NCBI RefSeq assembly: GCF_005768555.2
Contig: NZ_VCHX02000151.1
Span: 7,171-39,225, forward strand
DNA length: 32,055 nt
Direction of reading: 5' to 3'
Origin: Streptomyces sporangiiformans
Lineage (GTDB): Bacteria; Actinomycetota; Actinomycetes; Streptomycetales; Streptomycetaceae
A program made the position numbers and the translations under genes. Below the pieces are notes generated by a model, which was not told the DNA's origin, made no database searches, and saw nothing but the letters and a program-made list of their open reading frames with translations. This document shows, piece by piece, positions 7,349 to 15,145 of the stretch (the stretch's first letter is position 1; every line of letters begins with the position of its first letter).

Positions 7349-9009
7349 TACGCGTCGTAGAGGTCGGCTTTTCGAGGTGAAGCGTCCTGGACCGCCGTGC
7401 TGAGGAAGGCCGAGCGGGTGCCGAACTTCTCGGTGTCCACGCCGTTCTCGTTGAGGACGCGGATCGCTGCCGCGTGCACGACGCGGAGGATCGGCGTCGC
7501 GGCGCGCAGGGCGTCATCGGCCATGAAGCGATGGCGCCAGGGCTGGTCGGCCCAGGCGTGGCGCAGCCCGAAGGGCTCGGGGAGGACGAGCTTGCCGCCG
7601 AGCCAGTCCAGGATCGGCGGGTACCAGGTGAAGGGGGCGCGCACGGCGAGCCGTACCACCTCGTCGGCGTCGACCAGCGGCAGCTTCTGCGTGCGGGTCT
7701 CCCAGAACTTGATGGTCTTGGCGACCTCCTTGGTCTTGGCCTCGGGCTTCGTAGTGAAGAGGGAGTGCACGGGCCCCAGGGCATGCCCGGTGACCTCGAT
7801 CCGCAGCGTCTCGTGCAGCACGGTCACCGTGATCAGCATGGTGATGATCAACTGACCGTCCCAGAGGGTCCATTGGACCCCGAGGTAGTGCCGGTCGCCG
7901 CTGCCGAACTGCTGCTTGTTGCAGATGTCCTGGATGGCATGGGTCTTGACCTGGTAGGCGTCCACGTCCGTACCACCCGGCCGGGACACCGCCTTGGCGT
8001 TCTCACCGATCGGTGTGACCACCCAGTGCTTTATCGAGGGTTTCGGAAAACCACCCGTGTTGAGGGGGCCACGCTCCAGCATGCGCAGCTGATCGTGGAT
8101 CGACCGCACGACGTCCCAGCTGCGGAACGGATGAATCTCCTTGTCGGCGTCGGCCGGCACCAGGTCCTCGGCGAGCTGCCAACTGCCCCAGCGCGTGCCC
8201 ATGCCGAGTATGCCCTTCGGGCCCGCGTAGAAGACCGAGTTCGACTGCTGCTCGGCGGTGAGCCGGGCCAGACCCTGGCGCAGCCGCTCGGCCGCGGTCT
8301 CGCCGGGACTGCCGGGCACCGCCTCGGGAATCTTGGCGCCGATGCCACCGCCGGCCAGCAGACTGTCCCAGCGCTCGCGCAGATCCCTGGCCGTGCGCTC
8401 GCAGATCTCCTTCGCCCAGAACCAGCCGGCGACGGGGGCGACGACCGCCGCGCGCGCGTACCAGGCCCAGAAGCCGGTGAACGGCATCTTGATCAGAAAG
8501 ATCACGGCGAGCGCGGCCACGCCGATCAGGAGGGTGGTGGCGAGGGCGGACGCGCGCTTGTCCGTGGCCTTGGCGATCACCCGGCGCACCTGGAAGACCA
8601 GCAGCCAGACGAGCAGGCCGGGCAGGAAGATCAGCCCCGTCAGCACCATCACGGCCGTGAGCCAGCTGTCACGTTCCTTGCGGATGCGATTCGCCGCCAG
8701 GCAGTGTTCGACGATGACCTGCGGCTCCGTACCGAACGACTGAATGAGCGGCTTGCGGCCGCCGCCCAGCATCCGCAGCTGCACGGCCCGCGCGAAGGCC
8801 TCGCCCAGGTTGGGCGCGAAGATCGTCGCCCACTTGGGGCCCGGTTTCACGGTCGACTTGTGCCATTCGTTGTTGGCCTTGAGGATCTCCGCGACCTCGT
8901 TGTCCCGGTACGCCGCCGATGCCAGGGCGAACGTCGCCGCTGTCTGTCCCGCGGCACCCGAGAGCGGGACTTGTGCCCCGGGCCTGAAATCGAATCCCTC
9001 GTCCGCCAC
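7348..9009 (-). CDS. Membrane protein of unknown function
   Basis: I do not recognise this 553-residue protein. After about 115 soluble residues it has three hydrophobic segments: WLTAVMVLTGLIFLPGLLVW (about 116-137), LATTLLIGVAALAVIFLI (about 150-170) and WYARAAVVAPVAGWFWA (about 178-195). A long, mostly soluble C-terminal domain of some 350 residues follows. It contains repeated Trp-rich strands (YLGVQWTLWDGQLIITMLITV) and ends near the motif PFTWYPPILDWLGGKLVLPEPFG. No catalytic motif is evident. The GTG at 9009 is the most likely start because a G-rich ribosome binding site precedes it and the extension to 9072 has poor composition. A promoter and two direct repeats lie upstream. It is adjacent to the EF-G-like gene on the same strand. 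Confidence 0.82.
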   Translation of the reverse strand: MADEGFDFRPGAQVPLSGAAGQTAATFALASAAYRDNEVAEILKANNEWHKSTVKPGPKWATIFAPNLGEAFARAVQLRMLGGGRKPLIQSFGTEPQVIVEHCLAANRIRKERDSWLTAVMVLTGLIFLPGLLVWLLVFQVRRVIAKATDKRASALATTLLIGVAALAVIFLIKMPFTGFWAWYARAAVVAPVAGWFWAKEICERTARDLRERWDSLLAGGGIGAKIPEAVPGSPGETAAERLRQGLARLTAEQQSNSVFYAGPKGILGMGTRWGSWQLAEDLVPADADKEIHPFRSWDVVRSIHDQLRMLERGPLNTGGFPKPSIKHWVVTPIGENAKAVSRPGGTDVDAYQVKTHAIQDICNKQQFGSGDRHYLGVQWTLWDGQLIITMLITVTVLHETLRIEVTGHALGPVHSLFTTKPEAKTKEVAKTIKFWETRTQKLPLVDADEVVRLAVRAPFTWYPPILDWLGGKLVLPEPFGLRHAWADQPWRHRFMADDALRAATPILRVVHAAAIRVLNENGVDTEKFGTRSAFLSTAVQDASPRKADLYDA

Positions 9010-9077
9010 TGACCGCCCCCATCGCCGCTGTGCTCCGCTGCTGCGGCTTTTCCCGACTTCCGTGCTCCGCACACCTG

Positions 9078-9103
9078 TTGATCAGGTCATCGTCTTGATC
9101 AGG
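9078..9103 (-). promoter_or_regulatory. Two TTGATCAGG direct repeats at the predicted start of transcription
   Basis: TTGATCAGG occurs at 9078-9086 and 9095-9103, 17 bp apart, and each copy contains the palindrome TGATCA. They lie immediately downstream of the predicted promoter for the membrane-protein gene, where a repressor would block transcription. The regulator is unknown. Confidence 0.4.
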
Positions 9104-9110
9104 ATCTCAG

Positions 9111-9138
9111 AGTATCCCCCGGAACCGACAATCGTCAG
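9111..9138 (-). promoter_or_regulatory. Predicted promoter of the membrane-protein gene
   Basis: On the minus strand CTGACG (9138-9133) and GATACT (9116-9111) are separated by 16 bp. The -35 box abuts the terminator hairpin of the upstream EF-G-like gene. Transcription would begin near 9104. Confidence 0.4.
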
Positions 9139-9159
9139 CGGACGGCTCGTGCCGTCCGC
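9138..9159 (-). terminator. Terminator hairpin after the EF-G-like gene
   Basis: GCGGACGGC (9138-9146) and GCCGTCCGC (9151-9159) form a perfect 9-bp stem with a TCGT loop, 19 nt after the stop codon on the minus strand. A weakly T-containing stretch follows. Confidence 0.65.
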
Positions 9160-9178
9160 CGACCGTTGTGGACAACAA

Positions 9179-11377
9179 CTACTGGGCTCCCTCGGCCTGT
9201 TCACGGATCTTGTCGGAGAGCTGCGGCGGCATCGGCTCGTGCCGCGCGTACTTGCGGTTGAACCGTGCGGTGCCGTGCGAGAGAGAGCGCAGATCGATCG
9301 CGTACCGCCCGATCTCGATCTCGGGGACCTCGGCCCGTACGAGCGTCCGTCCGCCGCTCGCCTGCTCGGTGCCGACGACGCGGCCGCGCCGCCCGGACAG
9401 GTCGCTCATCACGGCGCCCACGTACTCGTCTCCGACGAGGACCGTCACCTCGGCGACCGGCTCCAGGAGATGGATCCGGGCGTCGGACGCCGCCTCGCGC
9501 AGGGCGAGCGCGCCGGCCGTCTGGAACGCGGCGTCGGACGAGTCCACCGAGTGCGCCTTGCCGTCGAGCAGGGTGACCCGTATGTCGATCAGCGGATAGC
9601 CCGCGGCCACACCCTTGGCGGCCTGGGCGCGTACGCCCTTCTCGACGGACGGGATGAACTGCCGGGGCACGGCGCCGCCGACGACCTTGTCCACGAACTC
9701 GATGCCGGAGCCGCCGGGCAGTGGCTCGACCTCGATCTCGCAGATCGCGTACTGCCCGTGCCCGCCCGACTGCTTCACATGGCGGCCGCGCCCGGCCGAC
9801 GGGGCGGCGAACGTCTCCCGTAGGGAGACCTTGTGCGGTACGACGTCGACCCGGACGCCGTACCGGCTGCGCAGCCGCTCCAGGGCGACGTCCGCATGGG
9901 CCTCGCCCAGGCACCACAGGACCACCTGGTGAGTGTCCTGGTTCTGTTCGAGCCGCATCGTCGGATCCTCGGCGACCAGCCGGCTCAGACCCTGCGAGAG
10001 CTTGTCCTCGTCCGCCTTGCTGTGCGCGTGGATGGCGAGCGGCAGTAGCGGATCGGGCATCTCCCACGGCTCCATGAGCAGCGGGTCGTCCTTCGCGGAG
10101 ATCGTGTCGCCGGTCTCCGCGCGGTTGAGTTTGGCCACGGACGCCAGGTCGCCGGCGATGCAGTGCGTGAGGGCGCGCTGCTGCTTGCCGAACGGGGCGG
10201 ACAGGGCGCCGATGCGCTCGTCGACGTCATGGTCCTCGTGCCCGCGGTCGGTCAGCCCGTGCCCGGAGATGTGCACCGTCTGGTCGGGGCGCAGGGTGCC
10301 CGAGAAGACCCGGACGAGGGAGACGCGGCCCACGTAGGGGTCGCTCGCCGTCTTCACGACCTCGGCGACCAGTGGACCGTTCGGATCGCAGGCCTTGACC
10401 TCGCGCGCCTTGCCGTCCGGCGTGGTGACCGTCGGTGCCGGTCGCTCCAGCGGCGTCGGGAAGCCGCCGGTGACCAGCTCGAGCACCTCGACCGTGCCCA
10501 GGCCCTGTTTGGCGCCCTCGGCCGCCGGCGCGGCAGCCAGCACGGGGAAGAACTTCCCGCGCGCGACGGCCCGCTCCAGGTCCTCCACGAGCGTCTTGAA
10601 GTCGATCTCCTCACCGCCGAGATAGCGGTCCATGAGGGTCTCGTCCTCGCTCTCGGCGATGATCCCCTCGATCAGCCGGTTGCGGGCCTCCTCGATGAAC
10701 GGCAGCTGGTCGGGGCCCGGCTCGGATTCCTTGCGCTCCCCGGAGGCGTAGTCGTACAGCCGCTGGGACAGGAGCCCGGTCAGACCCGTCACGGGCGCGT
10801 GGCCGTCGGGGCCGGGCGCGCCGTGGAGCGGCAGATACAGGGGCAGTACGGCGTCCGGGTCGTCGCCGCCGAAGGCCTCCGCGCAGCTGCGTGTCATCTC
10901 CTCGAAATCGGCTCTGGCCGCTTCGAGGTGGGTGATCACGATGGCCCGAGGCATACCGACCGCCGCGCACTCCTCCCACACCATGCGGGTCGAGCCGTCC
11001 ACCCCGTCCGAGGCCGAGACAACGAAAAGGGCCGCGTCCGCCGCTCGCAGACCGGCCCTCAGTTCCCCGACGAAGTCGGCATAGCCGGGGGTGTCCAGAA
11101 TGTTGATCTTGTGTCCGTCCCATTCGACGGGCACCAGGGAGAGCTGTACCGACCGATGCTGCCGGTGCTCGATCTCGTCGTAGTCGGAGACGGTGCCGCC
11201 GTCCTCCACGCGGCCCGCCCGGTTCACCGCTCCCGCGGTCAGCGCGAGAGCCTCCACCAGAGTCGTCTTGCCCGATCCGGAGTGGCCGACCAGCACCACA
11301 TTCCGTACGGACGCGGGGTGGTCGGCCGCCGTAGCCCTGCCGGCGGCTCCGGGGTGTGCATTCGCCTTGTCGCCCAT
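9179..11377 (-). CDS. EF-G-like GTPase (EF-G2 type)
   Basis: This 732-residue protein has the five-domain layout of elongation factor G. The P-loop is G31-HSGSGK-T38 and the switch II motif is D95-TPGYADF. Domain II lies near VGRVSLVRVFSGTLRPDQTV, domain IV has the loop around GGHGQYAICEIEVEPLPGG, and the domain V C-terminus has DLSGRRGRVVGTE. The guanine-specificity motif NKxD is replaced by T149-H-L-E152, and the switch I region is short and unlike that of translational EF-G. The family is the 'EF-G-like' actinobacterial group that includes mycobacterial FusA2, thought not to replace EF-G in translocation; its role is unclear. GGGAGG lies 7 nt before the ATG at 11377, which decides the start over the in-frame extension to 11422. 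It is divergent from the PI synthase gene. Confidence 0.9.
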   Translation of the reverse strand: MGDKANAHPGAAGRATAADHPASVRNVVLVGHSGSGKTTLVEALALTAGAVNRAGRVEDGGTVSDYDEIEHRQHRSVQLSLVPVEWDGHKINILDTPGYADFVGELRAGLRAADAALFVVSASDGVDGSTRMVWEECAAVGMPRAIVITHLEAARADFEEMTRSCAEAFGGDDPDAVLPLYLPLHGAPGPDGHAPVTGLTGLLSQRLYDYASGERKESEPGPDQLPFIEEARNRLIEGIIAESEDETLMDRYLGGEEIDFKTLVEDLERAVARGKFFPVLAAAPAAEGAKQGLGTVEVLELVTGGFPTPLERPAPTVTTPDGKAREVKACDPNGPLVAEVVKTASDPYVGRVSLVRVFSGTLRPDQTVHISGHGLTDRGHEDHDVDERIGALSAPFGKQQRALTHCIAGDLASVAKLNRAETGDTISAKDDPLLMEPWEMPDPLLPLAIHAHSKADEDKLSQGLSRLVAEDPTMRLEQNQDTHQVVLWCLGEAHADVALERLRSRYGVRVDVVPHKVSLRETFAAPSAGRGRHVKQSGGHGQYAICEIEVEPLPGGSGIEFVDKVVGGAVPRQFIPSVEKGVRAQAAKGVAAGYPLIDIRVTLLDGKAHSVDSSDAAFQTAGALALREAASDARIHLLEPVAEVTVLVGDEYVGAVMSDLSGRRGRVVGTEQASGGRTLVRAEVPEIEIGRYAIDLRSLSHGTARFNRKYARHEPMPPQLSDKIREQAEGAQ

Positions 11378-11491
11378 GGCCTTGCCTCCCGTGCACGGTG
11401 AGGTCATTGTGGGCGCGGACATGCGGATCCGCGTGCGGTGGCGGCTCCGTTGACGCCCGCGGTCCTTTCGAGCTTTCCACTCACGTCACGG

Positions 11492-11512
11492 CGCGTCCAT
11501 ACAACGGACGCG
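11492..11512. promoter_or_regulatory. Inverted repeat in divergent intergenic region
   Basis: CGCGTCC (11492-11498) and GGACGCG (11506-11512) flank ATACAAC, an operator-like 7-7-7 layout. It lies between the divergent EF-G-like and PI synthase genes. A TACGAT at 11559-11564 may be the -10 box for the PI synthase operon, with no clear -35. Confidence 0.3.
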
Positions 11513-11620
11513 ATCGTGGTCCACAGGTGCCCGCCCGTCGCCCACACGCGCGCGTGGCTACGATGGGCCCGCCGGGTGGCCAGCAGGGGCCGCGCGGCCA
11601 CACCGACCCTCGGGAAGGCC

Positions 11621-12430
11621 ATGCTGAACAAGTACGCGCGTGCATTCTTCACGCGTGTCCTCACGCCGTTCGCCGCGTTTTTGATCCGGCGGGGCGTCAG
11701 CCCCGACACGGTCACGCTCCTGGGCACGGCGGGAGTGATCGCGGGCGCGTTGGTCTTCTTCCCCCGCGGCGAGTTCTTCTGGGGCACCATCGTCATCACG
11801 CTGTTCGTGTTCTCGGACCTCGTCGACGGCAACATGGCTCGCCAAATGGGCCGCTCCAGCCGCTGGGGCGCCTTCCTGGACTCGACCCTCGACCGCGTCG
11901 CCGACAGCGCGATCTTCGGCGGATTCGCGCTCTGGTACGCGGGCGGCGGCAACGACAACGTGCTCTGCGCCGTCTCCATCTTCTGCCTGGCCAGCGGCCA
12001 GGTGGTCTCGTACACCAAGGCCCGCGGTGAGTCGATCGGCCTGCCGGTCGCCGTCAACGGGCTCGTCGAGCGGGCCGAGCGCCTGGTGATCTCGCTGGTC
12101 GCGGCCGGTCTCGCGGGCTTCCACAAGTTCGGCGTGCCCGGCATCGACGTGCTGCTGCCCATCGCGCTGTGGATCGTCGCCGTCGGCAGTGTCGTCACGC
12201 TGATCCAGCGGGTGGTCACGGTGCGCAGGGAGTCCGCGGAGGCGGACGCCGCGGCCGCCCAGGAGAACGCCGCGGAAAACGGTCGGGAAGACGGTCGGGA
12301 CAACGGGCGGGACAACGGGCGGGACAACGGGCGGGACAAAAGCCCCGGGAACGCCTCCCAGGGCACCCCGCGGAGCAGCACCCAGGGCAGCGCCCCGGGC
12401 AGCTCCCCGAGCCGTGAGGCCACGTCATGA
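11621..12430 (+). CDS. pgsA: Phosphatidylinositol (phosphate) synthase
   Basis: The enzyme joins CDP-diacylglycerol to inositol phosphate (or inositol) at the inner face of the membrane, the first step to PI and PI-mannosides. The complete CDP-alcohol phosphotransferase signature is present: D66-x2-D69-G70-x2-A73-R74-x8-G83-x3-D87-x3-D91. It lies within a bundle of about six membrane helices. Position between the HIT gene and the acyltransferase/mannosyltransferase pair matches M. tuberculosis pgsA1, which supports PI rather than PG synthesis. The ATG at 11621 follows GGGAAGG and starts at the conserved LNKYARAFF helix. The product has 269 residues. The last 60 or so are an odd hydrophilic tail with tandem Gly-Arg-Asp-Asn repeats and a Ser/Pro/Gly-rich end. 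The stop overlaps the next start (ATGA). Confidence 0.92.
   Translation: MLNKYARAFFTRVLTPFAAFLIRRGVSPDTVTLLGTAGVIAGALVFFPRGEFFWGTIVITLFVFSDLVDGNMARQMGRSSRWGAFLDSTLDRVADSAIFGGFALWYAGGGNDNVLCAVSIFCLASGQVVSYTKARGESIGLPVAVNGLVERAERLVISLVAAGLAGFHKFGVPGIDVLLPIALWIVAVGSVVTLIQRVVTVRRESAEADAAAAQENAAENGREDGRDNGRDNGRDNGRDKSPGNASQGTPRSSTQGSAPGSSPSREATS
12281..12340 (+). repeat. Five tandem 12-bp units inside pgsA (GRDN repeats)
   Basis: The units GGTCGGGAAGAC, GGTCGGGACAAC, GGGCGGGACAAC (twice) and GGGCGGGACAAA run without gaps. They encode (N)GRED-GRDN-GRDN-GRDN-GRDK in the C-terminal tail. Copy number in such units usually varies between strains by replication slippage. Confidence 0.9.
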
Positions 12431-13353
12431 GCGGCCTGCGGGGGCGGCTGACGGACGGGCTGTACGCCCTCGGCTGGAGCGCCGTCAAGAAGCTCCCCGA
12501 GCCGGCCGCCGTGCGGCTCGGCCGGACCATCGCCGACATCACCTGGAAGCGGCGCGGCAAGGGCGTACGCCGCCTGGAATCCAACTACGCGCGCGTGTTG
12601 GGCGACGCGACCGCGGAGCGGCTCGCCGAGCTCTCCCGGGCGGGTATGCGCTCCTATCTGCGCTACTGGATGGAGTCCTTCCGGCTGCCCGCCTGGAGCG
12701 AAGAGCGCATCAAGTCCGGCTTCGCCGCCAGGGACCTGCACCATCTGACGGACGGGCTCGCCTCCGGCAAGGGCGTCATCCTCGCGCTGCCGCACCTGGG
12801 AAACTGGGACCTCGCGGGCGCCTGGGTCACCACCAAGCTGGAGACCCCGTTCACCACCGTGCAGGAGCGACTCAAGCCCGAGGCGCTGTACGACCGCTTC
12901 GTCGCCTATCGCGAGGGCCTCGGCATGGAGGTCCTGCCGCACAGCGGCGGCTCCGCGTTCGGCACGCTGGCCCGCCGGCTGCGCGACGGCGGCCTGGTCT
13001 GCCTGGTCGCGGACCGTGACCTGTCCGCCTCCGGAGTCGAGGTCAAGTTCTTCGGCGAGACGACTCGGATGCCCGCGGGCCCTGCCCTGCTCGCCCAGCA
13101 GACGGGCGCACTGCTGCTGCCGGTGACGCTCTGGTACGACGACTCGCCGGTGATGCAGGGGCGGGTGTATCCGCCCATCGAAGTCCCCGAGACAGGTACC
13201 CGGGCCGAGAAGACGTCTGTCATGACGCAGGCGCTGGCCGACGCCTTCGCCACGGGTATCGCCGACCATCCGGAGGACTGGCACATGCTCCAGCGCTTGT
13301 GGCTCGCTGACCTGGAACCCCGACCCGAGCCTACGGACGGGGAGCGCCCGTGA
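12427..13353 (+). CDS. patA: Phosphatidylinositol mannoside acyltransferase (PatA-like, LpxL family)
   Basis: The product has 308 residues and belongs to the LpxL/HtrB-type lysophospholipid acyltransferases. The catalytic H(x4)D is H123-LGNW-D128. The conserved downstream block is LVCLVADRDLSASGVEVKFFG, followed by RMPAGPALLAQQTGALLLPV. In mycobacteria PatA moves palmitate onto the mannose of PIM1/PIM2 at the cytoplasmic face of the membrane. The same gene order (pgsA-patA-pimA) supports that role here; the exact acyl donor and acceptor are inferred. The start ATG at 12427 overlaps the pgsA stop (ATGA) and the stop overlaps the next start (GTGA), so the three genes are translationally coupled. 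There is no strong transmembrane helix, so it is probably a peripheral membrane enzyme. Confidence 0.9.
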   Translation: MSGLRGRLTDGLYALGWSAVKKLPEPAAVRLGRTIADITWKRRGKGVRRLESNYARVLGDATAERLAELSRAGMRSYLRYWMESFRLPAWSEERIKSGFAARDLHHLTDGLASGKGVILALPHLGNWDLAGAWVTTKLETPFTTVQERLKPEALYDRFVAYREGLGMEVLPHSGGSAFGTLARRLRDGGLVCLVADRDLSASGVEVKFFGETTRMPAGPALLAQQTGALLLPVTLWYDDSPVMQGRVYPPIEVPETGTRAEKTSVMTQALADAFATGIADHPEDWHMLQRLWLADLEPRPEPTDGERP

Positions 13354-14510
13354 GAATCGGCATCGTCTGCCCGTACTCCTGGGACGTGCCCGGCGGCGTC
13401 CAGTTCCACATCCGCGATCTGGCGGAGCACCTCATCCGCCTCGGGCACGAGGTGTCCGTCCTGGCCCCGGCGGATGACGACACCCCCCTGCCGCCGTACG
13501 TCGTCTCCGCGGGGCGCGCGGTTCCGGTGCCGTACAACGGGTCGGTGGCCCGGCTGAACTTCGGGTTCCTGTCGGCCGCGCGCGTGCGGCGCTGGCTGCA
13601 CGACGGCACGTTCGACGTGATCCACATCCATGAGCCGACCTCGCCGTCGCTCGGCCTGCTGGCGTGCTGGGCGGCGCAGGGGCCGATCGTGGCCACCTTC
13701 CACACGTCCAATCCGCGCTCCCGGGCCATGGTCGCCGCGTACTCGATCCTCCAGGCGGCCCTCGAGAAGATCAGCGCGCGGATCGCGGTGAGCGAGTACG
13801 CGCGGCGCACACTCGTCGAGCACCTGGGCGGCGACGCGGTCGTCATCCCCAACGGCGTCGACGTCGACTTCTTCGCGAAGGCCGAACCCAAGGCCGAGTG
13901 GCAGGGCGAGACCATCGGCTTCATGGGCCGCATCGACGAGCCCCGCAAGGGCCTGCCCGTCCTGATGAAGGCCCTGCCGAAGATCCTCGCGGAGCGGCCG
14001 GGCAGCCGGCTCCTGGTCGCCGGCCGCGGGGACGAGGAGGAGGCCGTCGAGACGCTTCCCAAGAAACTGCGTTCGCACGTCGAGTTCCTCGGCATGATCA
14101 GCGATGAGGACAAGGCGCGGTTCCTGCGCAGCGTCGACCTGTACGTCGCTCCGAACACCGGTGGGGAGAGCTTCGGGATCATCCTGGTGGAGGCCATGTC
14201 GGCGGGAGCGCCGGTACTCGCCTCCGATCTCGACGCCTTCGCCCAGGTCCTCGACAAGGGTGCGGCGGGGGAGCTCTTCGCCAACGAGGACGCGGACGCC
14301 CTGGCGGCCTCGGCGGTACGTCTGCTCGCCGACTCCGGCCGTCGCGCGGAGCTGCGCGAGCGGGGCAGCGCGCATGTGCGCCGCTTCGACTGGTCGACGG
14401 TCGGGGCGGACATTCTCTCGGTGTACGAGACGGTCACGGACGGGGCGGCCGCGGTCGCCGCCGACGAACGCAGCGGGCTGCGGGCGCGGTTGGGGCTGGC
14501 GAGGGACTGA
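13350..14510 (+). CDS. pimA: Phosphatidylinositol alpha-mannosyltransferase (GT4 family)
   Basis: The 386-residue protein is a GT-B-fold, GT4-family retaining glycosyltransferase. The N-terminal MRIGIVCPYSWDVPGGVQFH has the Gly-Gly loop of the acceptor/donor site. FHTSNPRSRAM follows, then the GFMGRIDEPRKGLPVL segment, and E273-SFGIILV-E281 is the E-x7-E motif that binds the sugar nucleotide. In mycobacteria PimA adds the first mannose from GDP-mannose to PI at the cytoplasmic face of the membrane. Synteny with patA and pgsA supports the same reaction here. The GTG start overlaps the patA stop. The last 30 or so residues are Ala/Arg-rich and probably disordered. A broader specificity for another GDP- or UDP-sugar cannot be excluded from sequence. 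Confidence 0.9.
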   Translation: MRIGIVCPYSWDVPGGVQFHIRDLAEHLIRLGHEVSVLAPADDDTPLPPYVVSAGRAVPVPYNGSVARLNFGFLSAARVRRWLHDGTFDVIHIHEPTSPSLGLLACWAAQGPIVATFHTSNPRSRAMVAAYSILQAALEKISARIAVSEYARRTLVEHLGGDAVVIPNGVDVDFFAKAEPKAEWQGETIGFMGRIDEPRKGLPVLMKALPKILAERPGSRLLVAGRGDEEEAVETLPKKLRSHVEFLGMISDEDKARFLRSVDLYVAPNTGGESFGIILVEAMSAGAPVLASDLDAFAQVLDKGAAGELFANEDADALAASAVRLLADSGRRAELRERGSAHVRRFDWSTVGADILSVYETVTDGAAAVAADERSGLRARLGLARD

Positions 14511-14592
14511 CGACCCGGGCTGGGGAAGCTGATCCCGGCGTGGCCCCGGGCCGTGCCGGAGGCTTCGTCCCGCACCGGTAGCCTGTGCGCCC

Positions 14593-15135
14593 GTGACCTC
14601 CACATTGATCTGGATCGTGGTCGCCCTTGTGGCGATCGGCCTCTACCTGAGCTGGACCGCGGGCCGACTCGACCGGCTGCACGCCCGGATCGACGCCGCG
14701 CGCGCCGCCCTGGACGCGCAACTCCTGCGGCGTGCCTCGGTCGCCCAGGAACTGGCCACCTCCGGAGTGCTCGACCCGGCCGCCTCGATCGTGCTCTACG
14801 AAGCGGCGCATGCGGCTCGGCAGGCCGAGGAGGAGCACCGGGAGGTCGCCGAGAGCGACCTCAGCGAGACTCTGCGGGCCATCTTCGGGGAGGCTCAGCA
14901 GGTCGAGGCGGTACGCGAAGCCCCCGGCGGCGAGGATGCCGCGCGTGAGCTCGCCCAGGCGGTCCGCCGGGTTCCGATGGCCCGGCGCTTCCACAACGAC
15001 GCCGTACGCGCGGCTCGTGCACTGCGCCGCCATCGCAAGGTCCGCTGGTTCCGCCTGGCCGGTCACGCTCCGTTTCCGATGGCCTTCGAAATGGACGACG
15101 AGCCTCCGGCAGCGCTGGCCGATCGCTCGGGGTAG
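14593..15135 (+). CDS. LemA-like membrane-anchored coiled-coil protein
   Basis: The product has 180 residues. One N-terminal membrane helix (LIWIVVALVAIGLYLSW, residues 4-20) is followed by ARGRLDRLHARIDAARAAL-type helices (about 25-60) and further long Ala/Glu/Arg helices. It ends with VRWFRLAGHAPFPMAFEMDDEPP. The helical pattern resembles LemA-like proteins. In M. tuberculosis the gene after pimA (Rv2609c) has, as I recall, a similar N-terminal part joined to a Nudix domain; here no Nudix motif follows. The GTG at 14593 has no ribosome binding site. TAGCCT lies 8 nt upstream (14579-14584), so the message is probably leaderless and has its own promoter. Function is unknown. Confidence 0.8.
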   Translation: MTSTLIWIVVALVAIGLYLSWTAGRLDRLHARIDAARAALDAQLLRRASVAQELATSGVLDPAASIVLYEAAHAARQAEEEHREVAESDLSETLRAIFGEAQQVEAVREAPGGEDAARELAQAVRRVPMARRFHNDAVRAARALRRHRKVRWFRLAGHAPFPMAFEMDDEPPAALADRSG

Positions 15136-15145
15136 GGGTGGGTTT

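Noticed and set aside
12281..12340. Possible CRISPR-like array
   Set aside because: The 12-bp units are direct tandem repeats without spacers and are translated in frame within pgsA.
14521..14570. GC-rich palindromic stretch after pimA as a terminator
   Set aside because: The pairing (CCGGC...GCCGG with GGCCC/GGGCC inside) is short and interrupted, with no U-run; too weak to call.
12906..14603. Long open frames on the strand opposite known genes (also 18561-20417, 21134-23047, 24832-26559, 30307-31998)
   Set aside because: They lie wholly or largely inside well-recognised genes and have Arg/Ala/Gly/Pro-rich or low-complexity composition. High GC with few stop codons produces such frames by chance.
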